A DNA stretch of 64,000 nucleotides from Streptomyces mobaraensis NBRC 13819 = DSM 40847 (GTDB taxonomy: Bacteria > Actinomycetota > Actinomycetes > Streptomycetales > Streptomycetaceae): contig NZ_CP072827.1 of NCBI RefSeq assembly GCF_017916255.1, positions 4,179,501 to 4,243,500 of the forward strand. The letters run 5' to 3'. The notes under the pieces are model-generated. The model saw only the letters and a list, made by a program, of their open reading frames with translations, was not told the DNA's origin and ran no database searches. Each line of letters begins with the position of its first letter. The first letter of the stretch is position 1. This document shows, piece after piece, positions 55,416 to 63,107 of the stretch. A program made the translations under genes and the position numbers.

Positions 55416-56258
55416 TCAGGGGGCTGTCGTCGCCGTGGTCAGGGTCTTGGCCGGGCCGCCGCCCGCCCGCGCCTCCAGCTCCCGCAGGACCGCCAGCTCG
55501 ACGACGTCGATCCCGCCCTCGGGGCGGACCACCGCGACGCCGCGGGCCTCGGCGGTCGTGAGGAGGCCGTGCACCACCGCCGGGCTGCCGAGCAGGAACG
55601 CGAGTGGGTACAGGCTCGCCTCGCAGCTCTTCTTCCGGCCGAGCGCGCCCCGGTAGACGATCTCCCCGGGGACGAGCACGTTCTGGACCGTGCCCGTCTC
55701 GTCCGCGCCGCGCAGGCGGCGGAAGAGGAGGGTGGTGAGGGCCTCCGCGACCCGGTCCAGGACCCAGTCGCGGCCGGGGACGGCGATCAGGACGCGCCGC
55801 ACGCCTTCGAAGGCGCCGTCGATGACGTCCTTGGTCAGCGAGCGGTAGCCGCCGACCATGCGGATCTCGACGACCTTGTCCCAGGGGATGTCATCGCCGT
55901 CGAAGCCGACGGAGTCGGGGCCCACGCACACCGCGCCGAACCGGTCGAGGAGCCGGAGCGGCTTCGCCAGCGCCGCCGGGACCAGCGGGTGGCTGCCGAT
56001 CAGGGTGCCCAGGGACACCTTCCAGGGCCGGGTGGCCGGGGCGTCCGGGGCGCCGAGGCGTTCCAGGGCCTCCATGACCCAGTCGCCGCCGGCGGCCAGC
56101 CGGTCCCGGCCCGCGTCCGCCGCCGTCCGGCCCGCCGTCGCGGAGCGGCCGGCCGCCTCCCGCCCGGCCGCCGCGGCGCGCTCGGCCGCGGCCTTCCCGG
56201 CGCTCGCCGCCTGGGTCAGCGCTCCGCCGACGTTTCCGAGCCGTCCCTTGATGCCCAT
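55416..56258 (-). CDS. hypothetical protein with Ala-rich helical N-terminus
   Basis: 280 residues; no family confidently recognised. Residues 1-75 are an Ala/Gly/Arg-rich amphipathic helix (KAAAERAAAAGREAAGRSAT). The remainder looks globular: RFGAVCVGPDSVGFDGDDIPW with KVVEIRMVGGYRSL resembles a PH-like sheet, followed by a long helix pair. ATG 56258 has GGGGGAA upstream. It is convergent with the M23 gene and downstream of cseC on the same strand (119-base gap). Confidence 0.75.
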   Translation of the reverse strand: MGIKGRLGNVGGALTQAASAGKAAAERAAAAGREAAGRSATAGRTAADAGRDRLAAGGDWVMEALERLGAPDAPATRPWKVSLGTLIGSHPLVPAALAKPLRLLDRFGAVCVGPDSVGFDGDDIPWDKVVEIRMVGGYRSLTKDVIDGAFEGVRRVLIAVPGRDWVLDRVAEALTTLLFRRLRGADETGTVQNVLVPGEIVYRGALGRKKSCEASLYPLAFLLGSPAVVHGLLTTAEARGVAVVRPEGGIDVVELAVLRELEARAGGGPAKTLTTATTAP

Positions 56259-56377
56259 CAGTTCCCCCTGGTGGTGCGGCGCCCGTCCGTCCGGCGCCCT
56301 CGGTTCAGCCCGCAACTGTAATGGCGATCATGAGCGGGACGACCCGTACCCCTGGTGACACCCACGGGGGCGGACGA

Positions 56378-57679
56378 TCAGTCCGGCACCCGGATGATCG
56401 GGAACGTCCCCGTGCTCGTCGGCGACGACTCCGGCAGCCACAGCACCGCGATCGCCCCGCCGCCGCCCGCCGCCTCCGGGTCCGCGTTGCGGAAGGTGAG
56501 GCGGGCGCCGAGCACCCGGGCCTGGCCCGCCGCGATCGTCAGACCGAGGCCGTGGCCCTTGCCGGCCCGGTCCTCGCTGCCGGTGCGGAAGCGGCTCGGG
56601 CCCTCCCGCAGCAGGTCCTCGGGGAAGCCCGGGCCGTGGTCGCGGACGCGCAGCACGCGGCCCTCCACGGTGACCTCGATGGGGCCGCGGCCGTGTTTGG
56701 CGGCGTTGGCGAGCAGGTTGCCGAGGATGCGCTCCAGCCGCCGGGGGTCGGTGTTGACGTAGGCGTGGCGGACGACGGTGACCCGTGCCTCCGGCGAGAA
56801 AGTCCGCACCCGGCGCACCACGAACTCGCCGAGTTCGATCTCCTGCATCTCGGCCCGTTCGGCGAAGCCGTCCAGCCGGGCCACCTCGAGGACGTCCTCG
56901 ACGAGGGTCCGCATGGCCTGGGCGCGGTCCCTGACCAGTTCGGTGGGGCGGCCCGGGGGCAGCAGTTCGGCGGCCGTCAGCAGGCCGGTGACGGGGGTGC
57001 GCAGTTCGTGGGCGATGTCGGCGGTGACCCGCCGTTCCGCCTCCAGGCGGTCCTGGAGGGCCTGGGCCATGCCGTCGACGGCGCGGGCGAGGTCGTCCGT
57101 CTCGTCGCGCACCCGGCCGCCGATGGCCTCCCGCACCCGGACGTCGCGGTCGCCGTCGGCGAGCTTGCGGGCGGCGGCGGACGCCTTGCGGAGCCGGCGG
57201 GAGAGCTGGCCGCCGATGAGGATGCCGAGCGCGCAGCCGCCGAGGACGACCGAGACCGAGCCGATGATCAGGGCCCGGTCCATCTCGTCGAGGATCTTCA
57301 GCCGGTCCTGGAACGGCTGGTGCATGGAGAGGATCTTGCCGTTGGCCAGCGGGACCGACGCCCAGACCTGCGGGGCGGAGCCGCCGCTGTCCTGGACGAA
57401 GGTGGCGCGCTGCCCGAGGGCGGCGGCCTCCCGCAGCTGTTCGGGCAGCGCGGGGTCGTCGACCTTGGCGTGCAGCGTGGTCCGGCCCTGGCTGGTCCGG
57501 TAGTAGCGCTCGGCCAGCTGGATGCGCTGGTCCATCACGTCCCGGCTGCTGTTGATCATGGAGGCGCGGGCGGCGTTGTGCACGACCAGGCTGAGCGCGA
57601 CGGCGATCAGCGCGCCGACGCCGGCGATGGCGAGGCTGACCTTCCAGCGCAGTCCGCTGCGGAGGGTGAGGTTCACCAT
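56378..57679 (-). CDS. cseC: sensor histidine kinase CseC
   Basis: A 433-residue kinase: TM1 (about 13-34), an extracytoplasmic domain of about 100 residues, TM2 (136-157), HAMP, then the DHp helix with phospho-acceptor His224 (DIAHELRTPVTGLL) and the ATPase (NLLANAAKHG, RVRDHGPGF, GLTIAAGQARVLG). In S. coelicolor CseC senses cell-envelope damage such as vancomycin and phosphorylates CseB, which activates sigE. The gene order sigE-cseA-cseB-cseC here makes the ortholog assignment firm. Confidence 0.93.
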   Translation of the reverse strand: MVNLTLRSGLRWKVSLAIAGVGALIAVALSLVVHNAARASMINSSRDVMDQRIQLAERYYRTSQGRTTLHAKVDDPALPEQLREAAALGQRATFVQDSGGSAPQVWASVPLANGKILSMHQPFQDRLKILDEMDRALIIGSVSVVLGGCALGILIGGQLSRRLRKASAAARKLADGDRDVRVREAIGGRVRDETDDLARAVDGMAQALQDRLEAERRVTADIAHELRTPVTGLLTAAELLPPGRPTELVRDRAQAMRTLVEDVLEVARLDGFAERAEMQEIELGEFVVRRVRTFSPEARVTVVRHAYVNTDPRRLERILGNLLANAAKHGRGPIEVTVEGRVLRVRDHGPGFPEDLLREGPSRFRTGSEDRAGKGHGLGLTIAAGQARVLGARLTFRNADPEAAGGGGAIAVLWLPESSPTSTGTFPIIRVPD

Positions 57680-57765
57680 GGCGCGCGGGGCTCCTCGGGG
57701 ACCGCGTCCATGCGGAGGGGCGCGACGCGGAGGGGTGCGACCTGGTGGGGGCGGGTCACGAAAGC

Positions 57766-58476
57766 TCAGCCTCTGAGTTTGTAGCCGAAACCGCGGACCG
57801 TCTCGATACGGTCCTGACCGATCTTGCCCCGCAGCCGCTGCACATGGACGTCCACCACGCGGGTGTCGCCACCCCAGCCGTAGTCCCAGACGCGCTCCAG
57901 CAGCCGGTCACGGGACAGCACGGTCCCCGGGGCCGACGAGAACTCCAGCAGCAGCCGCATCTCGGTCGGGGTGAGGGCGACGGGCGCGCCGCCCTTGCGG
58001 ACCTCCATGCCCTCCGTGTCGACCTCCAGGTCGCCGAAGCGCAGCAGGCCGCCGCCCTCGATGCCGCCGTGCTCGTCCCCTCCCGAGGCCCCCGCCGCGC
58101 CGCTGGCGTGGCCGAAGCGGCGCAGCACCGCGCGTATCCGGGCGACCAGGACGGCGCCGTCGAAGGGCTTGGTCACGTAGTCGTCCGCGCCGGCCTCCAG
58201 GCCGAGGACGACGTCGATGCTGTCGGCGCGCGCCGACAGCATGATGACGGGGACGGTGGACTCGTCGCGGATGCGCCGGCAGAGGCTGACGCCGTCCAGG
58301 CCGGGGACCATCACGTCGAGCAGGGCGATGTCGGGCCGCCGCTCCCGGAACCGCTCCAGGCCCTGGAGCCCGTCGGGCACGGCGGTGACGACGAAGCCGT
58401 CCCGTTCGAGGGCGAGCTGCGTCGCTTCGCGGATCACATCGTCGTCCTCGACGAAGAGCACATGCGTATCGGCCAC
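57766..58476 (-). CDS. cseB: response regulator CseB
   Basis: A 236-residue OmpR-type regulator. The receiver has acidic residues at 10-13, phospho-acceptor Asp54 (IALLDVMVPGLDG), Lys in YVTKPFDGAVL. The winged helix contains LTPTEMRLLLEFSSAPGTVL and DTRVVDVHVQRLRGKIG. A short Gly-rich linker (GASGGDEHGG) separates the domains. GTG 58476 follows cseA by 16 bases. It activates the sigE promoter in S. coelicolor. Confidence 0.95.
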   Translation of the reverse strand: MADTHVLFVEDDDVIREATQLALERDGFVVTAVPDGLQGLERFRERRPDIALLDVMVPGLDGVSLCRRIRDESTVPVIMLSARADSIDVVLGLEAGADDYVTKPFDGAVLVARIRAVLRRFGHASGAAGASGGDEHGGIEGGGLLRFGDLEVDTEGMEVRKGGAPVALTPTEMRLLLEFSSAPGTVLSRDRLLERVWDYGWGGDTRVVDVHVQRLRGKIGQDRIETVRGFGYKLRG

Positions 58477-58492
58477 GCCGCTCCCAGCCCTC

Positions 58493-59179
58493 CTAGCCCG
58501 AATTCTCGCTCTTGCCCGTGCTGCCGCCGACCTTGCTGAAGTCGGTGTGCGTGCGTCCGGTCTCCCGGAACCTGCCGTCCGACCAGTGGTAGGTCACCTC
58601 GTCCTCGCCCGAGGGGTCGGCGACCGGGTCGCCCGACCCGTAGATCTGCGAGGTGATCAGCAGGTCCCCGCGGTCGATGTCGGCGTAGACGGGCGACTGC
58701 TCGGACGAGAACACATTCTCGTACGAGTCTCCCTTGGCACGGTACACATAGGAACCGATGCCGATGGCGTCGCCGCAGGTCAGGATGTTCACGACGACGT
58801 CGTCCCGGGAGCCGCCGGTCAGCTGCCCGTAGATGACGTCGACCGGGTACTGGTCCTTCACGCACGGCTTGAAGTTCTTCTTGACCGCTTCGCTGATCTT
58901 CGGATCGGATTTGATCAGCGCGGCGGCGTCGATCTTCCGCCGGGTGGGCGGCGCGGACGGCGTCGTGGTGCGCGTCTCCGCCTTCGCCGCCGACTGCGGC
59001 TGGGCGGGGCCCTCCTTGCGGACGCCCTCGCTGCTGGTGTTGCAGCCCGCGAGCAGCAGTCCGGCGACCGCCGCGAACGCCGTGACCGTCCCGCCGGCGA
59101 TCAGTGCGGGACGGGTGGGTCGCGTGGCCGGATCGGTCCGGCCGGCCTTGTCGCCGATCGCCTTTCTCAGGCCGCGCAC
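58493..59179 (-). CDS. cseA: lipoprotein CseA
   Basis: A 228-residue lipoprotein with lipobox LLAGC (Cys46) after a hydrophobic segment, a Ser/Thr/Pro/Lys-rich linker and a compact outer domain with two cysteines (CVKDQYPVDVIYGQLTGGSR, NILTCGDAIG). In S. coelicolor CseA dampens CseBC/SigE activity from the outer face of the membrane. Its GTG start lies 13 bases inside sigE, so it is translationally coupled. Confidence 0.92.
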   Translation of the reverse strand: MRGLRKAIGDKAGRTDPATRPTRPALIAGGTVTAFAAVAGLLLAGCNTSSEGVRKEGPAQPQSAAKAETRTTTPSAPPTRRKIDAAALIKSDPKISEAVKKNFKPCVKDQYPVDVIYGQLTGGSRDDVVVNILTCGDAIGIGSYVYRAKGDSYENVFSSEQSPVYADIDRGDLLITSQIYGSGDPVADPSGEDEVTYHWSDGRFRETGRTHTDFSKVGGSTGKSENSG

Positions 59180-59715
59180 CGTTCCTGCCCCCGCTCGTGA
59201 CGATCGAGGGCGTGGAAGTCCAGGTCCCGGTTCTCCAGCTCCTGGCGCAGCCTGGCCAGCGCCCGGTGCAGGGTGCTCTTGACCGTGCCGGTCGACATGC
59301 CGAGCGCCTCCGCCGTCTCCTCGGTGCTCATCTGCTCCCAGTGTCGCAGGACGACGACGCTGCGCTGCTTGGGCGCCAGGACCCCGAGGACGTCCATCAG
59401 CAGCGCGCGGTCGGCGTGCTGCTCGGTACCGTCCTCGACGCTCGCGTCGGGAAGCTGCTCGGTGGGCACCTCGTCGAGCTTACGGGCCCGCCACCACTCC
59501 GTACGAGTGTTGATCATGACACGGCGGAGGTAGGCGTCCGCGAGCGACTTGTCCGCTATCCCGTCCCAGCGGCCGTAGGTGCGGACCAGCGCGGTCTGGA
59601 GCAGGTCCTGAGCGTCGATGGGGTCCGGGACGAGCCGCCGCGCACTCCGCAGGAGAGCGTCCTGACGGTTGCGTACGTACTCCTCGAAGTCCAGAACCTT
59701 GCCGCTGCTGGCCAT
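59167..59715 (-). CDS. sigE: ECF sigma factor SigE
   Basis: A 182-residue ECF sigma factor. Region 2 includes RRLVPDPIDAQDLLQTALV and ADAYLRRVMINTRTEWWRARK; region 4 has LAPKQRSVVVLRHWEQMSTE followed by GMSTGTVKSTLHRALARL. It directs cell-envelope homeostasis genes and is itself controlled by CseBC. ATG 59715 is chosen for GGAGG 8 bases upstream and agreement with the S. coelicolor start; the frame runs further up to 59853 without support. No anti-sigma gene is adjacent, as expected for this system. Confidence 0.95.
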   Translation of the reverse strand: MASSGKVLDFEEYVRNRQDALLRSARRLVPDPIDAQDLLQTALVRTYGRWDGIADKSLADAYLRRVMINTRTEWWRARKLDEVPTEQLPDASVEDGTEQHADRALLMDVLGVLAPKQRSVVVLRHWEQMSTEETAEALGMSTGTVKSTLHRALARLRQELENRDLDFHALDRHERGQERCAA

Positions 59716-59921
59716 ACTCGCAGCCTCCATTCCGCTTGCGTCCCCGTGCCTGCTGGTGCGCGCCGGACGGTCCTCCAGCACGGAGAGGACGCTACGGAGG
59801 AGCTGTTGCGACGCGATGTGCAGCAGCACTGCGGCTGGTGCACAGCTGTCCATAGGTTGTGTAACAGGAGGGGGGTAAGGGCAGCTCTGTCCGATTCACA
59901 GGGGGGCGGAGACGGGCTCCG

Positions 59922-60851
59922 CTACGTCAGCGGCAGCCGGTAGGTGCCGTCCTCCAGCGGTTCCACCAGCCCGTCCGCCACCAGCCCGTCCAGGGCCCGG
60001 GCCCGCTGCACGGGCTCGTCCCAGACGGCGTCCAGCGCCTCCTGCGGCACGGGGGCCACCGCCTCCCGCAGCACCGCCAGCAGCTTGCCGCGCACCTGGC
60101 GGTCGGTGCCCGCGTACGTCTGGCCGCGGCGCGGCGGCCCGTCGTGCTCGGGGGAGCCGGCGGCGCGCCAGGCGCAGCGGTCGGCGATCGGGCAGCGCCC
60201 GCACACCGGCGTGCGGGCCGTGCACACCAGCGCGCCCAGCTCCATGGACGCCGCCGCCCAGCGGGCGGCCACCGCCTCCTCGCCGGGCAGCAGCTCCTGG
60301 GCCAGCCGGCGCTCGGCGGCGGTGGTCGCGTTCGGCGGGTACTGGACGCCGGTGACCGCCCGGGCGAGGACCCGGCGCACGTTGGTGTCCAGGACGGCGT
60401 GGCGCCGCCCGTACGCGAAGGACGCCACGGCGGCGGCCGTGTACTCGCCGACGCCCGGCAGGGCCAGCAGCTCGGCGTGGTCGTCCGGCACCACGCCGCC
60501 GTGCCGCTCGGTGATCGCCGTCGCCGCGGCGTGCAGCCGCAGTGCCCGGCGCGGGTAGCCGAGCCGGCCCCAGGCGCGGACGGCCTCACCCGGCGGCTCG
60601 GCGGCCAGGTCGGCGGGGCGCGGCCAGCGGGCGAGCCACTCCTCGTACACCGGCAGGACGCGGTTGACGGGCGTCTGCTGGAGCATGAACTCGCTGACCA
60701 TCACGCCCCAGGGGCCGGCCTCCGGGCGCCGCCAGGGGAGGTCCCGGGCGTGGGCCTCGAACCAGGCGATCACCGGGAGGTGCAGGGCGGATTCGGAGGC
60801 GGTGGTTCCGGGGCCGGGGGCCGGCTTGGGCGGGGCGGGAGTCGTAGTCAT
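59922..60851 (-). CDS. mutY: A/G-specific adenine glycosylase MutY
   Basis: A 309-residue base-excision enzyme that removes adenine opposite 8-oxoguanine. Catalytic Glu54 (SEFMLQQTPVNRV), HhH LPGVGEYTAAAV, catalytic Asp155 (AVLDTNVRRV) and the [4Fe-4S] ligands Cys210, Cys217, Cys220 and Cys226 in C-x6-C-x2-C-x5-C. The C-terminal NUDIX-like 8-oxoG-recognition domain of E. coli MutY is mostly absent, replaced by a short winged-helix-like segment. ATG 60851 starts a Thr/Pro-rich leader. Confidence 0.92.
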   Translation of the reverse strand: MTTTPAPPKPAPGPGTTASESALHLPVIAWFEAHARDLPWRRPEAGPWGVMVSEFMLQQTPVNRVLPVYEEWLARWPRPADLAAEPPGEAVRAWGRLGYPRRALRLHAAATAITERHGGVVPDDHAELLALPGVGEYTAAAVASFAYGRRHAVLDTNVRRVLARAVTGVQYPPNATTAAERRLAQELLPGEEAVAARWAAASMELGALVCTARTPVCGRCPIADRCAWRAAGSPEHDGPPRRGQTYAGTDRQVRGKLLAVLREAVAPVPQEALDAVWDEPVQRARALDGLVADGLVEPLEDGTYRLPLT

Positions 60852-61023
60852 GGCGTTCCGATCCTGGCACGGGGGCGCGCGGGGTGAGAAAACGCCGACT
60901 TCAGGGGGTGCTCCGGGGTTTGGTGAGGGGGAGGGGTGGAACGGGGCGGGCGCGGGGGTCTCGTACGGGTGATCCCTGGCGGCCCGGGGCCCGCCGGACG
61001 GTCCGGCCGCCGACCATGGAGCC

Positions 61024-61266
61024 GTGGAAGGCCGCCGTGAAGCCCCGCCCCTGGTCCGCTGCCGCGCGTGCGCGAACCCGCTGTGGTGGGACATGACGCC
61101 TGTCCCCGGCCTGGCGCCGGGCTGGTACTGCTCCGCCTGCAAACACCCGCCGGAGCGCTACCGCAACACGGCCGCCGCCGCTCCGCTCTGCCCCGAGGGG
61201 TGCCCGAGCGCGATCGTCGAGACGACGGCGAGCGGGAGCCGGCGCTTCATCTGCCACCGGTCGTAA
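61024..61266 (+). CDS. small zinc-ribbon-like hypothetical protein
   Basis: 80 residues from GTG 61024. Two Cys pairs, CRAC and CSAC, spaced by 20 residues look like a zinc ribbon, with two more cysteines (LCPEGC) and a terminal FICHRS. No family recognised and no good ribosome site, so its reality is moderate. Confidence 0.5.
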   Translation: MEGRREAPPLVRCRACANPLWWDMTPVPGLAPGWYCSACKHPPERYRNTAAAAPLCPEGCPSAIVETTASGSRRFICHRS

Positions 61267-61401
61267 CGGGGTGTGACGGGGGCGGGTCGGTTCGGGTCCG
61301 TGCCGGTGGGGGGCCGGGCGGGTCCGGCGGTGGGGGCCGGGTCGGTTCGGGTCCGGCGGTGGGGCTCGGCCGGTCTGCGGCGGCGGGGGCGGATGGGGTC
61401 C

Positions 61402-61956
61402 ATGACGGAGACTGGGCCCATGACGGAGACGCACACCGGTCCGGTCGCCGGCCCGCCGCCGGAGATCCGCGCGGCCCTCGACGCGCACACCACGCTCACC
61501 CTCGCCTATGGCGACGACGACGGTCCGCAGGCGTGCGCGGTGCTCTACGCGGTGCGCAACCCGCCGCCGTACGAGCCCGGTTCGCCCGGTGAAGACCGCG
61601 GAGAGGACGAGATCTCCCTCGTCTTCGTCACCTCCACCACCACCCGCCACGGCCGTGCCCTCGCGTCCGGGAACGCCCGCGTCGCGTTCACCGCGCAGCG
61701 CGACGGCCAGGAATGGACCGCCCTCACCGGCGTCCAGGGGCACGGCTCCTGCCGCCTCCTCGCCGGCGCCGAACGCGCGGCGGCCTGGGACGCGTACCGC
61801 ACCCGCTTCCCCTACGTGGAGCGTTCGGAACGGCTGCGGCAGGCGATGGACCGGGCCGAACTCTGGGAGCTGCGCCCCGACTGGCTCCGACTCGTCGACA
61901 ACGGACGGGGGTTCGGGCACCGGACGGAATGGCGCCGGCAGGACCCCCGCGACTGA
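61402..61956 (+). CDS. pyridoxamine 5'-phosphate oxidase-like (flavin/F420-binding) protein
   Basis: A 184-residue split-barrel protein: IRAALDAHTTLTLAYGDDDG, ISLVFVTSTTTRHGRALASG, NARVAFTAQRDGQEWTALTG and VQGHGSCRLL match the PNPOx-like/DUF2470-free group that binds FMN, F420 or haem. The start is ATG 61402 or 61420; the longer frame is Gly/Arg-rich and spurious. The physiological reaction is unknown. It is upstream of the Gly-rich protein gene. Confidence 0.8.
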   Translation: MTETGPMTETHTGPVAGPPPEIRAALDAHTTLTLAYGDDDGPQACAVLYAVRNPPPYEPGSPGEDRGEDEISLVFVTSTTTRHGRALASGNARVAFTAQRDGQEWTALTGVQGHGSCRLLAGAERAAAWDAYRTRFPYVERSERLRQAMDRAELWELRPDWLRLVDNGRGFGHRTEWRRQDPRD

Positions 61957-62083
61957 AGGGGCGTGAGATTTGCGGCGTGAAACGACAGAAAGGCGTGCCC
62001 TGTCGGTCGGATGATGAGAAAAGTAAGCACTCATACGGCGGGTACGGGGTGGAGCCCGGCCGGATCTCTCGTAGAGTTTTCGC

Positions 62084-63004
62084 GTGGGATCACTGCGCAA
62101 TCCGATCGGGCCGCTTCCCTCCTCCATCTACTGGCGCCGGAGGGGAGTTGCGCTTGCCGTGCTCGGCCTCCTGGCCCTCCTGGTGGTGTGGCTGCTCACA
62201 CTCGGCGGCGAGGACGGGTCGTCCGACGGCAAGAACGGCGCGTCCAAGGGCGGCAGCGACTCGGGCGGTGCCACCATCACGCCCGGACCGACCCCTTCCG
62301 GGCCGCATTACAGCCAACGGCCGGGCGGCCGTGACGAGTCGAACGGCGCCGGCGGCACGGGAAGCAGCGGTGGCAGCGGTGGTTCCGGCCAGGACCAGAG
62401 CGGCAGCGTCGGCGGTCTCGGCTCCGTCGGCGGCGGCAGCGGCGGCGGGGCCGGTGGTACGGGCGGTGGCTCGGGCGGCGGCGCCGGTTCCGCGGGTGGT
62501 GCCGGTGGTTCCGGTGGTACGGGCGGGGGCTTCGGTGCGGGACCGGCCGCGGGCGTGCTGGGGGCCGGTGACGCCAAGGTGCTGGCCAAGGGCGCCTCGG
62601 TGCCTGACTGCACGTCAGGCTCGTTCCACGTGACGGTACGCAGCGTCAAGGGCTCCTACGGCCCCGGCGAGCGGCCGAAGTTCGAGATCGTGCTCAAGAA
62701 CACCGGCAGCGGCGCCTGCAAGGTCGACATCGGCTCGCCGACCGCCGTCCTCAAGATCACCGACCCGGCCGGGACGCAGCACGTCTGGGCCTCCGACGAC
62801 TGCCCGCGCGGCCGCGGTGAGGTGCTGGTGGAGGTGCCCGGCTCGGGCGAGACCAAGCGCACCCTGGAATGGGACCGCAAGCGCAGCGCCCCGCAGTGCG
62901 CCGTCCCGTCGGCCGGCGCGCCGGCCGCGGCGGGTACGTACCGGGTCGAGGTCAAGATCGGGGGCGTGGTCGACCGCGGGCAGTTCGTCCTGGACAAGGG
63001 CTGA
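62084..63004 (+). CDS. membrane-anchored protein with Gly-rich linker and C-terminal beta domain
   Basis: 306 residues. One hydrophobic segment (about 21-40), then a Gly/Ser-rich low-complexity linker to about residue 160, then an outer domain with four cysteines (VPDCTSGSFHVTV, SGACKVDIGSP, ASDDCPRG, PQCAVPS) resembling an Ig-like/DUF4232-type fold. GTG 62084 has no clear ribosome site; TAGAGT at 62072-62077 could be a -10 for a near-leaderless mRNA. Function unknown. Confidence 0.8.
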   Translation: MGSLRNPIGPLPSSIYWRRRGVALAVLGLLALLVVWLLTLGGEDGSSDGKNGASKGGSDSGGATITPGPTPSGPHYSQRPGGRDESNGAGGTGSSGGSGGSGQDQSGSVGGLGSVGGGSGGGAGGTGGGSGGGAGSAGGAGGSGGTGGGFGAGPAAGVLGAGDAKVLAKGASVPDCTSGSFHVTVRSVKGSYGPGERPKFEIVLKNTGSGACKVDIGSPTAVLKITDPAGTQHVWASDDCPRGRGEVLVEVPGSGETKRTLEWDRKRSAPQCAVPSAGAPAAAGTYRVEVKIGGVVDRGQFVLDKG

Positions 63005-63052
63005 GCGTCCCGGGCAGGGGCTGAGCGTCCCGGGCAAGGGCGGCGCGTTCCT

Positions 63053-63094
63053 ACGGCGAGAGGGGGGTCCCGGCCGGGACCCCCCTCTCGCCGT
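63053..63094. terminator. 42-base perfect palindrome between convergent genes
   Basis: Arms 63053-63073 and 63074-63094 are exact reverse complements (21 bp each). It lies between the stops at 63004 and 63108 and should terminate transcription in both directions. Confidence 0.9.
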
Positions 63095-63107
63095 CGTGTC
63101 TCAGGTC

